From Margaritifera margaritifera (lineage: Eukaryota > Mollusca > Bivalvia > Unionida > Margaritiferidae), in contig JAQPZY010001621.1 in NCBI GenBank assembly GCA_029931535.1, positions 5,618,001 to 5,682,000 on the forward strand: 64,000 nucleotides of DNA, written 5' to 3'. Under the pieces are notes generated by a model. That model saw nothing but the letters and a program-made list of their open reading frames with translations. It was not told where the DNA came from and did no database searches. The translations under genes were made by a program, and so were the position numbers. Positions 23,571 through 35,664 of the stretch are shown one piece after another. Position 1 is the stretch's first letter; each line of letters starts with the position of its first letter.

Positions 23571-25150
23571 CATTGAGAATGAGCGAGATCCACGGATACT
23601 AATGCAGTGATCTTGCATCTGATTGGGTCAACTTGTTACCACTTTGGAGGCCACATTTCTGATCTGCTTTTGATTAAACTTTGAATATATGCTTACATCA
23701 GTAAGATCTTGGACAATTTTAATAATGATCAAGATCCACACATAATTGGCTGAGCTTGTTACCTCTTGGGAAGTCATATTTCTGATCTGATTTTGATCAA
23801 ACTTTAAATATGGACTTGTATCATCAAGATCTTGGATGGCTTCAATAATGAATGAGATCTGCATATTAATGAGGTAATCTTGCATCTGATTGGCTGATCT
23901 TGTTACCACTCTGGAGGCCATGTTTCTAATCTGATTTTGATCAGACTTGGAATATATGCTTATATTATCAAGATCTTGGATGAGTTTGATAATGGAGGAG
24001 ATGCATGCATATTAATGAGGTAATCTTGCATCTGATTGGTTGAACTTGTTGCCACTCTGGAAGCCATATTTCTGATCTGATTTTGATCAAACTTGAAATT
24101 TGGGCTTATATCATCAAGATCTTTGATGGGTTCAATAGTTATAATGAGTGAGAACCACTCATATTAATAATGTAATCTTGAATTGGATTGGTTGAACTTG
24201 TAACCACTCTGGAATCCTTATTTGTGATCTGATTTTGACCAAACTTGGAATATATGCTTATATCATAAAAATCTTGGAAAATTTTTATAAGAGCAAGAAC
24301 CATGCATATTAATGAGGTGATCTTGCATCTGATTGGCTGAGCTTATTACCACTCTGGAAGCCATAATTCTGATTCGATTTTGGCTTATATCATCAAGATG
24401 TATTGGGGTTTTTTTGTTTTATTCTGAGAAAGGTCTGTGCATAATAATGCAGTGATCTTGCATTTGAATGACTGAGCTTATCAATTGAGAGACTGTACTT
24501 ATGATGCAAGTTTAATCATACTTGATAAATAGGTTAATGTTGTCAAGATGTTGGATGATTTTTATTATGACCGAGACCTATGCATATATTTATGAGGTGG
24601 TCTTGCATCTGATATGGAGACTATATATCACACTAGAGACTGTATTGTTGAAGGATTTTGATCAAACTTTGTAAACAGGCCTCTGTCATCAAGCTCTTGG
24701 TTCATTATGATTATGAGTGAAATTCATGCATATTATTTGATGTAACCCTGCATCTGATTGGCTGAGCTTTTAAAGAATCTAGTAACTATATTTCTGATCA
24801 GATTGTTATCATACTTGTTAAATAGTTTTTTATTATCAAGATGTTGAACAAGTTTGATTAGGAGCAAGATCTACATATATTAATGAGGTAACCTTGTATC
24901 TGATTGGCTGAGTTTGTTACCACTCTAGAGACCGAATTCAGAGTTGCTCCACCTTAAACTTATATTATCATTGTCATTTACAGACAGGTTCTATAATAAG
25001 TGAGATCAGTGCATATTAATGAGATACCTTGCATCTGATTGGCTGAGCTTGTTACCTCTCTAGATCTAGAGACTGTATTTCTCATCTAGTTTCTTTAAAA
25101 CTAGGTGAATGGGTTTATATTACCAAGATCTTAGATAACTTTGATTATGA
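23570..25150 (+). repeat. ~145 bp tandem array, about 11 units
   Basis: Units share TTGCATCTGATTGGCTGAG, then CTTGTTACCACTCTGGAG, then TTTCTGATCTGATTTTGATC and ATATCATCAAGATCTTGGAT, with a CATATTAATGAGGT segment. They recur from 23585 to 25130 with about 20-30% divergence by eye. No open frame persists through the units. Confidence 0.8.
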
Positions 25151-25717
25151 GGAAGAGAATGCATATTATGCCATTATCTTTAAAACAAACTGTAATCAAG
25201 ATATAGTAAAATAGGTCAAATCAACAAGATATAAAGTTTGGGCAGGTTGTATTCTTACAGATCTGCATGTTCGTGCTTAGTGAAATGGTCAGCTATTAGG
25301 TTATATAAGCCAGGTGAGTGATAGCAGGTTTGTATGATGATACTTTTTTTTCCTCTGTACTTTTTAGAAAACCAAGCTTTATTTTTGCAAAGGACCATAA
25401 GGATACCTAATTTAGAATTTTACCTGTAAGTATTTTCAAACACATCACTTGAACAACTTGATGCTGCTAATTTCAAATGATTTCTATTCATCTTGATGAT
25501 GTTTAAGTCCCTAGAAAAAGAATTTTTACAGGAAAAGTTGTCCTTACTAACTTTTGCCATATATTCAGTTATCTTCCCTGTCTTGAGACTGCCATGGAAT
25601 GTTTATGGCTCTATTGTTGATGGTTTTTATTACTGTAACAGTATCTTGTTGTAATTGTGTATCTTCATCTTGATATCAATGGCTGATTACTTTTTTTTTT
25701 ATCCTGTTCTGTTGCAG

Positions 25718-25779
25718 GAGATTCAAGACCTAAAGCACGAGAAAGCTAATGTGGAAGAGGAACTGCGGAAATTTAAGGA
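25718..25779 (+). CDS. ROCK: ROCK exon 6 of window: coiled coil
   Basis: 62 nt, phase 0 in and phase 2 out (GT at 25780). Encodes EIQDLKHEKANVEEELRKFK plus two bases (GA). It matches the stretch before the QMKELQD segment of vertebrate ROCK. The acceptor is TTGCAG. The two leftover bases join T of the exon at 29695 to give Asp. Confidence 0.92.
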
Positions 25780-28700
25780 GTAAGATTTTAAACACAGACT
25801 TTTCCTTTGATATTTTTGGTAAAGTGTCGCCTATAATATGCCCAATTGTGGTCTAGCTTTGTTTATCTTTTACTATATTACATCATTAAAGAGGTTCATT
25901 GATTGAAAGGCAGTCACAATTGAACTTGTTTATGCAAAAGATAGTTTTGCAACATTTTTTACAGCATTGGTTTGTTTTATATTTACAAGAAAAGACTTTT
26001 ATTACTTTTATTGCCGATACAAGAGCATGTATTTGATTTCCCAAATATGCTGATTAACTTCTGGATGAAACTGCTACTGAATTCCAATGATTGCCTTAGG
26101 TAGGAAGATATTTCATGTTGGTCCTGATGGTTTGTTTTTAAAATTCCATTCTTTCTGATCGACATCTTGGAAGAATTTGGCTGTGGATGAAAGAATAGAC
26201 ACAAAAAACATAACATATTTGGGATTGTTAAAAAAATGTATAATTTAAATGAGGTAAAGTTCAGAGGAATTCTTATGGGACAAACTGATCAGAATTAAAC
26301 CTATGTGTGAATGAAATCAGCCAGTCTGTTGTTGTTGTCACACTGGCAATGCATGATGCAAAAAGTAGGATATATCTTGCATAGTGATCATTTTTTAACT
26401 CGCCTCTATGCAGTTGAGAAGATCTGTTGTACTACTTCAAGCATCGGCTTTGGCGCCCACACATATAAAAGCATATACATGTGTACAGTCTCACTTTATT
26501 TTCAACCATTCTTTCTTCCAAGGTTCTGGGTAACAGTTTAGAGTGGGTTTAATGGCACATATGCCATGAAGAGGGGACTAAGGAGGTTAACTTTGTATAT
26601 GTATATTAGTATTATATTCTTGGTTAATTTTTGCATTTTGCTCAGGTTTTTTGTACACAGTATACATAATGTTATACCAAGAAGCATGAAAAACTTGGTG
26701 AGGCATCTTGTTGGGTACTACAACTTCATCACAAAAGTAGGTCACTGTGACCCATGTTTCATGTTTCACCGACTTTTGTTAAATTTTGTGTTTTCATTTT
26801 TTTTTCTCACATTCTGTTTGTGCTACAATCATTAAACTAGATGATTGTATGAATCTATATTAGCACCACAGCTTTATAATAAAAGAAGGACACTGCCCTT
26901 CATTTCACACTTTACTGGCTGAGGTTAGGTTTTTACATTAGCTCATGAACTAATAGGTTTTGTGCACCCTGTATACATACTGTTATACCTGGAATCATGA
27001 AACTTGGTGTGGGGATGCATTTGAATGAATGCAATACCCTCATCGCAAAAGTAGGTCACTGTGACTCACATTTCATGCTTAATTGACTTGGGTTTAATTT
27101 TGTTGTTAGCACTACTGGTCATAGACCAGAAGAGCTTATGGAATGGTCCTTTGTCCAGTGTCATTCATCCTTCTTCTGACGTCCATCTGTTCATTAGCAC
27201 AAGTTTGTTATTTCTACTGCTCCAGAACTACAGGGAGAATTGCCATGAAACTTTACACAAGGTCTAGTTGGTCTTCAATGAAAATAGTGCTGCTCAGACA
27301 GCCAATATGGCCACCACAGCAGCCGTCATGAAACTCTTCTGATGTCTAGTTTGTCCTAAATGAAAATGGTGCCAATCTATCTAACATCCAACATGGCTGC
27401 CATGGCAACTATCTTGAAAATCTTCTTATTGCTACTCCTGAATTGAAAGTCCTATTGACATGGGGTTTTCACCTTCACCACTTATGTCTAGTTGGTTCTA
27501 AATGAAAATGATTCCACATAGACATCCAATATGGCCACTACAGTGACTATCTTGTAAAACTTGTTATTACTACTCCACTTGAATGGTTGGTCATTTCAAC
27601 ATCTGGTTTTCACTAAAATGCTTCTTTTGATGTCAGGTTGGTTCTAAATGAAAATCGTGCCAATCTGACATCCAATATGGCCACCACATGAGCCATCTTG
27701 AAAATTTTGTTATTGCCACTCCTTCTGAATGGAAAGTCATATCAGCATGGGTTTTTTGCCAGAAGACTTTTTATGGTGTGTAGTTGGACTTAAGTAACAA
27801 TTATGCAGATCTGATATCCAATATGACCACCACAGTAAGTTGTAGCACACCTGTGTAAAAAGAGGTCACTATGCCCTACCTTTCACATTTTACTGAATTA
27901 GGTTAAGTTTTTGAATTAAGATCATGATCAAATAGATTTTTGGTATGCTTTGTATATACTTATTCTATCTAGAATCATGAAACTTGGTGAGGGGATGCAT
28001 CTTGATGAACGCTGCTCTGTCATTTCATTAGTAGGTCATTATGGCCAATTTCTTACGATTCACTGACTTTGGATGGCATCCACTTCTTAATTTTTGTAGG
28101 TCCCTCGGTAACTTGCGCCCTCACTTATAGTGCGGTCTGTGTTTTTAGACCCCATTGTGTGTGAGTTATCGAGGGAGAGGTGTACCTATATCTTATCACA
28201 TGAAGTTGTGTGTAGTATTGGGGATCCGATCTTGAAGGTCAAGGTGACGTGCCCATATTGTAGGTTTCAGTAAAATTCTCCCTTCTGCTCTCTTAACTTG
28301 TGAGCTGTTTAAAATAAATGGATGAAATTTTGGTATGCTTGTATATTGTCACCAAAGTAGTACTAAATGCTAATAAAAGCAAAACAAATCACATGATTGG
28401 CCATGGGGTACATTTTTTATTGAAGAGATGTCCATTCCCTATTTCCTTGTTTTTTTTCTTCATTTATTTACAGTGGTGTCAAGAATGCACAATTTTCATG
28501 TTGTATGCACAAGGGGAAGATGCTAGTGATGAAAGACATTTGTGCTAGCCAGCTTCAAGATTAAGATTTGACCTATAATGTATCTGGATGGCTGCCCATT
28601 TTCTCCTAGCTCTGTTTTTATGTGTTTATAACAATATTCATAGTGAGTGATTTTGTGGGAAGTCCATTCATGATCCACTTTCCTCTTCATTAAAATAATA

Positions 28701-29694
28701 TTTGGGATGCAGCTGTCACCACCTTGTATATGAAACCTCTCCGATTTTGTTCAGTATAGGTTCTTGTATGGAACTTTAGGGATTTTCATATTTTGTGGGG
28801 AGGGGTGTGTGAATCTAAAGAGAGTAGTCATAGAAAGATCAGCTTTGTCATGCCAATCTTTTTACTGGTTCAATTTCTGTATTCTCTGATAAGAATTATG
28901 TATACATGTTTTTATGAAGTTTTATTATGATATCAGCTGGCTTGAAAGGTAAGAGGGCACATCCTCCACACCAATCATAGCTGAAAACTGTTCAGCGCTA
29001 CCTTAAGGAGCATATATATTCAGTTCAGATTCACAACTTTTGGATTTTAATTTCATTTTTATTTCATCCCTGAAATAAAAACTTTCCTAGGAGAAAAATG
29101 TGATGAAAAAACATTAACCTCTTGAAACATGCCTTTGTTTGTCTGTCTGTCTGTCTGTCTCTCTGCACTATTTCCTACACTTCGATGAACAGAAAAGGTT
29201 TCTCCATTCTCTGATGAGTTTCAAAATGTATAAATGTCTGTTTGAGGTTCATGGATGAAGTTTGGTACACTTATGTTTCTCTGCTTGATGATATCTCATT
29301 TATCATAGTCAAGGTTTTATCTTCAGGGTGAGTGTCACTGCTTCATTTCTTCCCCTTTTCCGCACTGTTACATTAATTCCCTTTAAGACAGAGCCATGAA
29401 GCTCTGTTACTTTCTTTGTCTGACTGGTAACTCAACAGCTGTCACAAGGGTCACAGTCAGATTTCATCACTGTAATTTTGATGACCTCACCACACAAGGC
29501 ATGGGACAAAAATTCACTAAATTGATTATTTTGGAAAGGGAAGGTGGATAACATCAGACCGCTAGTGGGGGTATAATACATTGCAAGTAATTGCTGGGCA
29601 AATCCTTTAGCATCAGTAGGAGGCTGGCATTGATTTTAGATAAGACAGTCATTTTTTTAGAGCTGTAGAATTAATGAATACATCTTATTTTCAG
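25780..29694 (+). repeat. Intron with dispersed ~200 bp units and composite repeat
   Basis: Units with AATCATGAAACTTGGTG and AAAAGTAGGTCACTGTGAC occur near 26685, 26990 and 27970. A composite-repeat head is at 27105-27250, followed by four ATGAAAATGGTGCC-type units to 27830. A small foldback is at 28101-28176 and (TCTG)n at 29139-29160. No gene was recognised. Confidence 0.65.
28101..28176. repeat. Compact foldback, 76 bp
   Basis: TCCCTCGGTAACT at the left pairs with AGTTATCGAGGGA at the right, and an inner GGTCT/AGACC stem surrounds a GTGTTTTT loop. The outer flanks AGG and CCT extend the pairing. It could be a tiny inverted-repeat transposon remnant. Confidence 0.65.
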
Positions 29695-29764
29695 TGAGCA
29701 ATCTGTGCTGGAACTTAATGTGAAGGAACTCCAGGATCAGTATGAAACTGAACAGTACTTTTCT
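29695..29764 (+). CDS. ROCK: ROCK exon 7 of window: coiled coil
   Basis: 70 nt, phase 2 in and phase 0 out (donor GTAAGT). Encodes EQSVLELNVKELQDQYETEQ and YFS. The KELQDQ...EQYFS signature is nearly identical to vertebrate ROCK1/2. The acceptor is TTTTCAG at 29688-29694. Confidence 0.96.
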
Positions 29765-30616
29765 GTAAGTTACTAAGTTTGAAAAACTCCACTTTATAGC
29801 TGGGTTTACATACTTGGCAATTACATACATGATCTTTAAAAAAAAATTCTGATTCATGTTGGAACTTCATGGTAAAAGAAGCATGTTTCACAAACTTTTT
29901 TTTTTTTTTTTTTTTCTTTCAAGAACAAATAAGTGAGATTTTAGGGGTGCTAAAGGACCAAAAGAGTTCCCAATTGTGATTTAAATGTGGTCCCAAGCCA
30001 AAAATATTTGTAAAAAATAATGTAAAATTCACAATTGTAATCATTTGCTTTTATTTTTTTTCTTCAAATATAAAATTTTCCTTCGTACCTTCCAATAAAT
30101 TGGATATCTTTAATTTTTACTAGAATATCAGTTATATTGAAAACCTGCAATATTAGATTGAAGTGGTTGTTAACAAGTTTATTAAACTATTCTTCAAGAG
30201 TAAACAAACTATAGATGCAATTTGTTAAGTTTTACAGAAACTTTTAGAAAGTTATTCAAAATGACTTACTTTACTCTTATGTTTGATTGACATAAATTTT
30301 GCATATTTTTCAAGTTCAGAAGTCTACTTTACATTCTGACATGGCTGAGAGAGGGAAATATTTAATCAGTTTAGGATGATTATTTTAAAAGTAAATAATT
30401 CTAAATCTATTTGGGATTTAAAAGGCTTACTTTTACCTTACCTGTGTCAGCAGATTCCCCAAAAGGGTGACAAATTTCTGAATTTGTTGGCAGCAACGGT
30501 GTTTTCCCACTATCATCAAGCTTGAAGATTTTGTATTAAGGTTTTTGAAGCATGTATAATAGTGCTTTTGGCAAGCAAGTTATGGTGTTCCATAGAAATC
30601 TTGTTCTTTGTTCCAG
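29765..30616 (+). other. Intron, nothing recognised
   Basis: AT-rich, with a T-run near 29900. No repeat ends or coding segments seen. Confidence 0.55.
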
Positions 30617-30720
30617 TCCCTATACAGAACACAGGTGAAGGAACTTAAGGAGGAGATGGAAGAGAAAAGTAAACATGTCCAAGACTATGCTGCTGATCTG
30701 CGGAGCCTGGAACAGGAAAA
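30617..30720 (+). CDS. ROCK: ROCK exon 8 of window: coiled coil
   Basis: 104 nt, phase 0 in and phase 2 out (GTAAGT). Encodes SLYRTQVKELKEEMEEKSKH and then VQDYAADLRSLEQE plus AA. The LYRTQVKELKEE motif is strongly conserved in ROCK. It joins the exon at 38372 across a 7.65 kb repeat-filled intron. Confidence 0.96.
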
Positions 30721-30788
30721 GTAAGTTCAGACATCACTGTTGAGTCAGGTTTTTGAGAATAACAGGTTCCAGATAATGTCAAAATAAG

Positions 30789-31861
30789 TACCATATTTTC
30801 ACGCATATATCACGCAGGTTATAGAGTATTTAACACCCCCCACCCCCAAGTGGGGTATCTCGGTGGGTGGGCTATTTCAGTTCTTTTTCACACAGTTGGT
30901 AGTCAAATTTGTAATAATTGTGTGACTGGTCACACTACTGCCTTCATTAACATGTTCGTATTAATGCACTGTGTTTAGAAACCAATAGCATGTTACTTGC
31001 GATGCTCTTGGTGCAATGCTAGAGATGCCAACTCCACTGATTTCATCAGAGCAACTCCAAGAATTAAGCCATTTTCCGAGAAAACTCCAAGCTCTGATTG
31101 AAACATGAAAAACTCTGATATTTCTGCCATTCAGAAAAAATGTTTTATTTATGCAAAATATCAAGAAAAAAATAGATGATAAAGGCATTATGAAACTTTA
31201 TCTCTCCCACTTCGTGTTTGGTCGTATATGTGCTTAATGAGACATCCGGTTAGGTCGCTTATACCATAGTCACATTAGCACTTGGCCTTATTTTGGGATT
31301 ATGCACTGCTTGATAATGAATGGACGCCATCGAGTGCAACAACTTTCAGCATGCTTATATATGAATCTAAATATAGAGAGTTCAACAAAACCTATGATTT
31401 TTCAAACCCTTTATCGAATCTTCACAGCAGTATACAAGTCTAAATTATAGTAATAAAAGATAATACAACCACTCCTGTATAGACCCTCCAGTAGGTATAT
31501 TGCATCTTATGACGTCATGTGAATTAGTAATAAAGTATAGTATGACCATCACACCATTGAATCCTGAAAATTAACAAATATTGGTGAAGTTTCACAGGTT
31601 TAAAGCCTCAGTCCATCTGATAGGTGTCATAGTGCAGCTTAAACAGTTACATGAATTATATGACCTGACACTGGAATGGGTTTTGATCTGGACATCTGGT
31701 CTTCAGACTTTGGCACTGGTTCTTAGTGCACGTGGTCGGTTTGTGTGAGATTATGTTAGGATTTGTGTGGGGTATATGCGTGGGTAGGGTATACTAAATA
31801 TTTTTTACATGATTAGTGAATTTCTGCGAGGTATATGCATGGGCGGGGTGAAAATATGGTA
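30789..31861. mobile_element. 1.07 kb inverted-repeat DNA element
   Basis: The ends are inverted copies. CCATATTTTCACGC after TA at 30789-30790 pairs with the GTGAAAATATGG stretch before TA at 31860-31861. The similarity extends imperfectly inward (CGCATATAT and ATATGCATGGGCG). TA on both sides fits a Tc1/mariner-like target duplication. No transposase frame was found, so it is non-autonomous. Confidence 0.75.
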
Positions 31862-32169
31862 CAGTGTTCCCTCATCTTAAAGACCCTCATACTGCTGATT
31901 CTCATAATGTGGGTATAGTCATGGATCCCATTAAAATAGTCAAATTGTGTTTTATAATTGCTATTTAATTTATTTCACTTCATTAGGGCCTGTATCAAGA
32001 TGCAGTTACCCTATAGTAATGACCTTTTCCATCAATCCATCCATCCAGCCATCTGTTCACACTTCTTGTAACCACAGAAGCATTGCAACCCTTACATATA
32101 ATGTGGATGTCATTTTGTACATGAATTTCCTATTACACTTAGACGTGCCTTTGAATAGTTTTCATAAAT

Positions 32170-33790
32170 TTTTAGTTCTACTGGTCATAGACCAGAGGAG
32201 CCTATGGGATGGTCTTTTGTCCATTGTCCATCCGTCGTCTGTCGCCCATCATCCATCTGTCTTTTAGCATAAGTTTGTTATCACTATTACTCCTAAACTA
32301 CTTGCAGGATTGCCATGAAACTGTACACACACATTTATCCCATGGTCTAGTTGGTGCTGAATGAAAATGGTGCCAGTTGGAATCCAATATGGCCACTACA
32401 GCAGCCATTTAAAAAATTTTGTTATTGCTACTCCCCCTAAATGGATGTCAACATGACTTATCACTAAAAGACTTCTCATTATGTTTAACTGATCCTAAAT
32501 AAAAATGGTGGCGATCTGAAGTTCAATATGGTCACCATGACTGTCATCTTGAAAATCTAATTATTGCTACTTCTCCTGAATGGATGCTCATATCAACATT
32601 GGGTTTTCACTAAAATACTTCTTATGATGTCTAATTGGTCCTAAATGAAAATGGTGCTGATCTGACATCGAATATGGCAGCCATCTTGAAAATCTTGTTA
32701 TCACAACTCCACCTAAAAGTCATATTGACATGGGGTTTTCACTAAAAGACTTCTTATGATGTCGACTTGGTCCTAAATGAAAATGGTACAGATCTGAAAT
32801 CCAATATGGCTGCCACAGCAGTCATCTTGAAAATCTTGTTATCACTGCTTCTGAACGGAAAGTCATATTGACATAAGGATTTCGCAAAAAGACTTCTTAT
32901 GATGTCTAGTTGGTCCTAAATGAAAATGGTGCTGATGTGAGGTCCACTATGGCTATTGCAACAGCCATCTTGAAAATCTTGTTATCACTACTCCTGAATG
33001 GAAAGTCATATTGACATGGTGTTTTCGCCAGAAGACTTCTTTTGATGTCTAGTTAGTCCTAAATGAAAATGGTGCAAATCTGAGGTCTAATATGGCTGCC
33101 ACAGTAGCCAGCTTGAAAATCTTGTTATCACTACTTCACCAGAATGAAGGGTCATATCAGCATGGGGTTTTCACTAAAAGACTTCTTATGTTTTGTTGAT
33201 CCTAAATTAAAATTATGCTGATTTGACATCCAATACGTAGCCATCTTGAAAATCTTGTTTTCGCTACTCTTAAATGGAAAGTCATTTTGACATGGGGATT
33301 TTATCAGAGAGTTCTTATGGTGTCTGGTTGGTCCTTGATGAAAATGGTTAACCCTCAATATGGCCACCATGGTGGCTATCTTGAAAATATTGTTATCTCT
33401 ATTCCTTCCAAATGGATGGCTATATCAATATACCAATAGACATGATACCCAGTTGGTCCTAAATGAAAGTGGTGCCAGTCGTACATCCAATATGGCTGCC
33501 ATGACAACTGTCTTAAAATCTTGTTATCACTACTCCCTGAATGGATGATCCTTATGACATGGGTTTTCACCAAAGACTTCTATTGATGTCTGCTTTGCCC
33601 TAAATGAAAATGGTGCCAAGCTGATATCCAGTATTTTCATCACAGCAGCTAATTTGAAAATTTTGTTATTGCTGAAGAATATTGGAGATGGTTTCAACAC
33701 TCGGCAGTTAAAAGGAAGAAATAGTCTTATCTTGAATTCCTGTAAATTCTTTTTGTCCAGTAGAGCGTCAGTCCTTTAGAGTGACTCTTT
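32170..33790 (+). repeat. Composite repeat: head, ~140 bp array, tail
   Basis: The head (from GTTCTACTGGTCATAGACC) runs 32174-32330. Around ten units then begin at TTGGTCCTAAATGAAAATGG (near 32346, 32487, 32631, 32765, 32909, 33051, 33192, 33324, 33450, 33590). The tail (33684-33790) ends in CAGTCCTTTAGAGTGACTC. Unique head, satellite array and hairpin tail resemble Helitron-related 'pearl'-type elements of bivalves. That assignment is inference. Confidence 0.7.
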
Positions 33791-34480
33791 TTATGGAGTT
33801 ATTGCCCCTATTGATTTTGGGCTTGAAACTTAAAGATCAAGGTCACTGAGACAGAAAGGGGAAAAAATGGTTTTCACACAATAACTCAAGTTCTTAAAAC
33901 TCTACAGTTACCAAACTTTGTAGCTAACTTACACTTGGGCTAAGGAAGAACCATGTCTATTTCTAGCTTACAATTCAAAGGTTAAAGTCACTGACACTGA
34001 AAGAATAATAAACTATTTCCACACAATAACTTGGTTTTCCACTATCTGCGGTTACCAAACTTTGTGCATGGTTTACACTTGGGGAAGAACCCTTTTGATT
34101 TTGGGCTTGGAACTCGAAGATCAAGGTTGCTAAGACCGAAAGAAAAAAAATGATTTTTGCAAAATAACTCGAGTTCATCAAAATCTGCAGTTACCAAACT
34201 TAGTAGATAACTTGAGTTCTCCACCATCTACAGTTACCAAGCTTTGTAAATGGCTTGCATTTGGTGTAAGGAAGAACCCTATAGAGTTCAGGCTCGAAAA
34301 GTCAGAGGTCAAGGTCACTGACTGAAAGAAGAAAAATGGTTTCTGCACAGTAACTTGAGTTCTCCATCATTGTCCACACTTTGTGTATAGCTTGGACTTA
34401 GGGTAAGGAAGAATCCTGTTGATTTTGAGTCCAAAGGTGAAAGTCACTGTGACTGAAAGAAGAAAATTGGTTTCTGCTAA
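33790..34480 (+). repeat. ~170 bp tandem array
   Basis: Four units share 'gttaccaaactttgt', an ACTTGGG-TAAGGAAGAACC segment, TTGATTTTGGGCTTGAAACT and AAGGTCACTGAGACAGAAAG. They lie at about 33800, 33960, 34090 and 34260-34460. No coding content. Confidence 0.75.
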
Positions 34481-35660
34481 AAAAAAATTTACATTACCTG
34501 CATAGAGGAATATTAATCACAGGGCAGGTGTATAATAATAGAATCCATCATATGCATCGGCGTAGAATAGGAAAATTACACCCTCCGGTCATTTTGTGTC
34601 AGACACACTGCACAATTTTGATCCCAAGGGTGGATTCTTTTTTTCACATTTCTGAATGAAAAATGAGGACCGAAGTAAAAATGGTGTATTGTGAATACTG
34701 CTGTCACTTTCAAATAGCAGAACACCCATTGAAATTTTTTTTACCCTAAGAGATATCGTACAAATTTTGGTTTACACTGAATTATTCAGTGTAAACTTAC
34801 CATGATGTTGAAACACATTTTAGCTTTCGAAGAACAGTGATTGAAATTGCTACGGCAATGGCAATACACTGTGTCCAAATTGTGTACTGCAGATAGCTTG
34901 CACAATGATAACAGTTGTGAACAGGTCAAAAAATAAAGTTCACTTTTATCGATAAAGATTAATCGAGACAGGCAAAAAATCATGAAATAGGTCTTGATTC
35001 AATTTTGGTATAGAATTGATTTACCCTTCAAAAATAATAATATGAATTTTTTTAAAATAACATTGACAACAACGGCTTTTTCTACTCGAAATGGACTTAA
35101 GAAATCGTACATGTAGCTAGGTAGATCAGTGCGCAACAGACTGTTTTTTGCAACACTTAACTTCAATCACTGCTCGTTTTAGTCCGTTAATGTGTTACAA
35201 TTAATGTTTATCTTGATTAGTTTGAAAGAATGTTCAAGTGATAATTGAAATTGGGAAGTTTTTGCTACTTTGTGTACACTATGCTCGCAGTAGGAGGTCA
35301 AAATAGTCAGGATGAAGGTCATGTGGGATGCAAGTTAGAGTGTTCCACCCTGGAAAACACGATCATACACATATAGGAATGTGAGAATGTGTCATTCACC
35401 TTTATCTTGTTCCATCAATTTTAAATCTCCACAACAGCAGGTCCTTGCTTAGCCCAGAAAAAAATCTAAATATTCTGATGTACTTGTGCATAGTCTGATA
35501 GACCTAGATGTGCCTTTTATGGGTTTTGTCTCATAAACTCCATTTTTTTTTTTGGAGATGTAGCCTTTGACAATTTACTTACTATATCTTCACCTGGGAT
35601 GTTGCTTGTGACTGGCACAGCTCAAGAACCATATATGGGTTTTGTCATCTTAACTCCAGT
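34480..35660 (+). other. Intron, nothing recognised
   Basis: No repeat ends, gene or RNA recognised. A minus-strand frame at 34786-34983 has no known resemblance. Confidence 0.5.
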
Positions 35661-35664
35661 GTTG

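Noticed and set aside
23570..25150. CRISPR-like array
   Set aside because: Units are contiguous, diverged ~145 bp tandem repeats without unique spacers, in a eukaryotic intron.
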